The translations under genes were made by a program, and so were the position numbers. This document shows positions 21,803 through 22,004 of a stretch of 22,004 nucleotides of DNA, piece after piece (the first letter of the stretch is position 1; each line of letters starts with the position of its first letter). Below the pieces are notes generated by a model. It searched no databases, had not been told where the DNA came from, and saw only the letters and a list, made by a program, of their open reading frames with translations. The DNA comes from an uncultured bacterium (GTDB taxonomy: Bacteria > Actinomycetota > Coriobacteriia > Coriobacteriales > Eggerthellaceae), in NCBI GenBank assembly GCA_905214325.1, contig CAJMLT010000025.1, forward strand, positions 1 to 22,004, given 5' to 3'.

Positions 21803-21838
21803 ATGCCGGAAATCGATGAACCCTTCGATTTCCGGCAT
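21803..21838. repeat. Perfect 14-bp inverted repeat upstream of the CoA transferase
   Basis: ATGCCGGAAATCGA (21803-21816) and TCGATTTCCGGCAT (21825-21838) form a perfect stem with an 8-nt loop, 148 bp upstream of the CoA transferase start. It may be a regulator's operator (for example a LuxR- or TetR-type one) or a leader-RNA hairpin; no T run follows. Confidence 0.6.
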
Positions 21839-21856
21839 ATCCACCCTGATCAAACA

Positions 21857-21900
21857 CTATCGATAGGGTATTCGATTTCTCAAAGGGAGAATAATCGAAT
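21857..21900. promoter_or_regulatory. AT-rich region with further palindromes upstream of the CoA transferase
   Basis: CTATCGATAG at 21857-21866 is a perfect palindrome. ATTCGATTTCTC (21870-21881) and GAGAATAATCGAAT (21887-21900) form a near-perfect inverted repeat with a 2-nt insertion. TCGAT recurs in both this region and the 14-bp stem, suggesting one regulator binding several sites. Clear -35/-10 boxes cannot be assigned. Confidence 0.4.
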
Positions 21901-21960
21901 TTTTGAATCATTTTATTTTTCAGAGGTTTGCAAAGGCTTCCGTGTCTGCGGCGAGAGCTT

Positions 21961-21996
21961 GGCACCCTGCAGTCGCAAGTACGGGAGCGGGGTGCC
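21961..21996. other. Hairpin at right window edge
   Basis: GGCACCC (21961-21967) and GGGTGCC (21990-21996) form a 7-bp stem with a 22-nt loop. It may be the terminator of a gene beyond the window or part of the leader of the CoA transferase. No gene is seen in 21656-22004. Confidence 0.3.
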
Positions 21997-22004
21997 TCCA
22001 CCCG

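Noticed and set aside
21471..22001. Minus-strand 176-codon frame at the right edge
   Set aside because: It overlaps the CoA transferase in another frame, crosses the inverted repeats and has low-complexity Arg-rich sequence.
1..22004. CRISPR array, insertion sequence or rRNA operon
   Set aside because: No regularly spaced repeats with unique spacers, no transposase pattern and no rRNA-like sequence were seen.

Overview
The window looks like chromosomal DNA of a moderately high-GC, gut-type actinobacterium. An Eggerthellaceae member (Slackia-, Eggerthella- or Adlercreutzia-like) is my best guess. The basis is the CaiB/BaiF-SDR-NTF2 cluster, the copper and glycine gene sets, the codon usage and a BspA-type (DUF285) surface-protein remnant. 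The taxonomic call is inference only. All protein calls come from reading motifs and families, without database searches.

Positions 1-4723 are a mobile island, lower in GC than what follows. At the left edge is the 5' part of a tyrosine integrase reading leftward. Its upstream region carries four short direct repeats that look like integrase arm sites. Three tRNA-Met-type (CAT anticodon) 3'-half fragments follow, at 506-551, about 4461-4495 and 4635-4680. Two of them are still followed by the same 13-bp tRNA terminator hairpin. This is the footprint of one or more tandem insertions into a tRNA-Met gene whose intact copy must lie left of the window. Between the fragments are a BspA remnant (667-888), a tight leftward four-gene operon of unknown function (3683 to 885), and a rightward GIY-YIG-like gene behind an attenuator-like leader. 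The operon encodes a ribbon-helix-helix-like protein, a 644-aa protein with a PH-like N-terminus, PD-(D/E)XK-like residues and a hydrophobic C-terminal half, a small double-CxxC protein and a 146-aa protein. It is the best candidate here for an undescribed system, perhaps phage defence or element maintenance.

Positions 4724-11487 are ordinary chromosome with short housekeeping or accessory genes. They are a TIGR04076 protein with an MGMT-type alkyltransferase, a HIRAN protein divergent from a WYL regulator, two unknown proteins in divergent orientation, a DUF4177-like protein, a YaiI/YqxD (DUF188) protein, an alpha/beta hydrolase, a GGQ release-factor-like rescue protein and a YigZ/IMPACT protein.

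Positions 11488-18900 are transport and metal homeostasis, all on the minus strand. They hold an AGCS-type amino-acid:sodium symporter behind a glycine riboswitch with a visible promoter, an iron-sulfur flavoprotein, a CPA2-type cation:proton antiporter, and a copper module. The copper module is CsoR with its operator followed by a CopA ATPase. A CopZ-like domain is fused to the CopA C-terminus and has its own strong internal ribosome binding site.

Positions 19071-21655 hold an SDR dehydrogenase and an NTF2-like protein (one operon, plus strand) facing a CaiB/BaiF CoA transferase (minus strand). This set has the same three protein families as part of the bile-acid 7-dehydroxylation pathway, but its substrate is unknown. 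The AT-rich region upstream of the CoA transferase carries several inverted repeats, one a perfect 14-bp stem.
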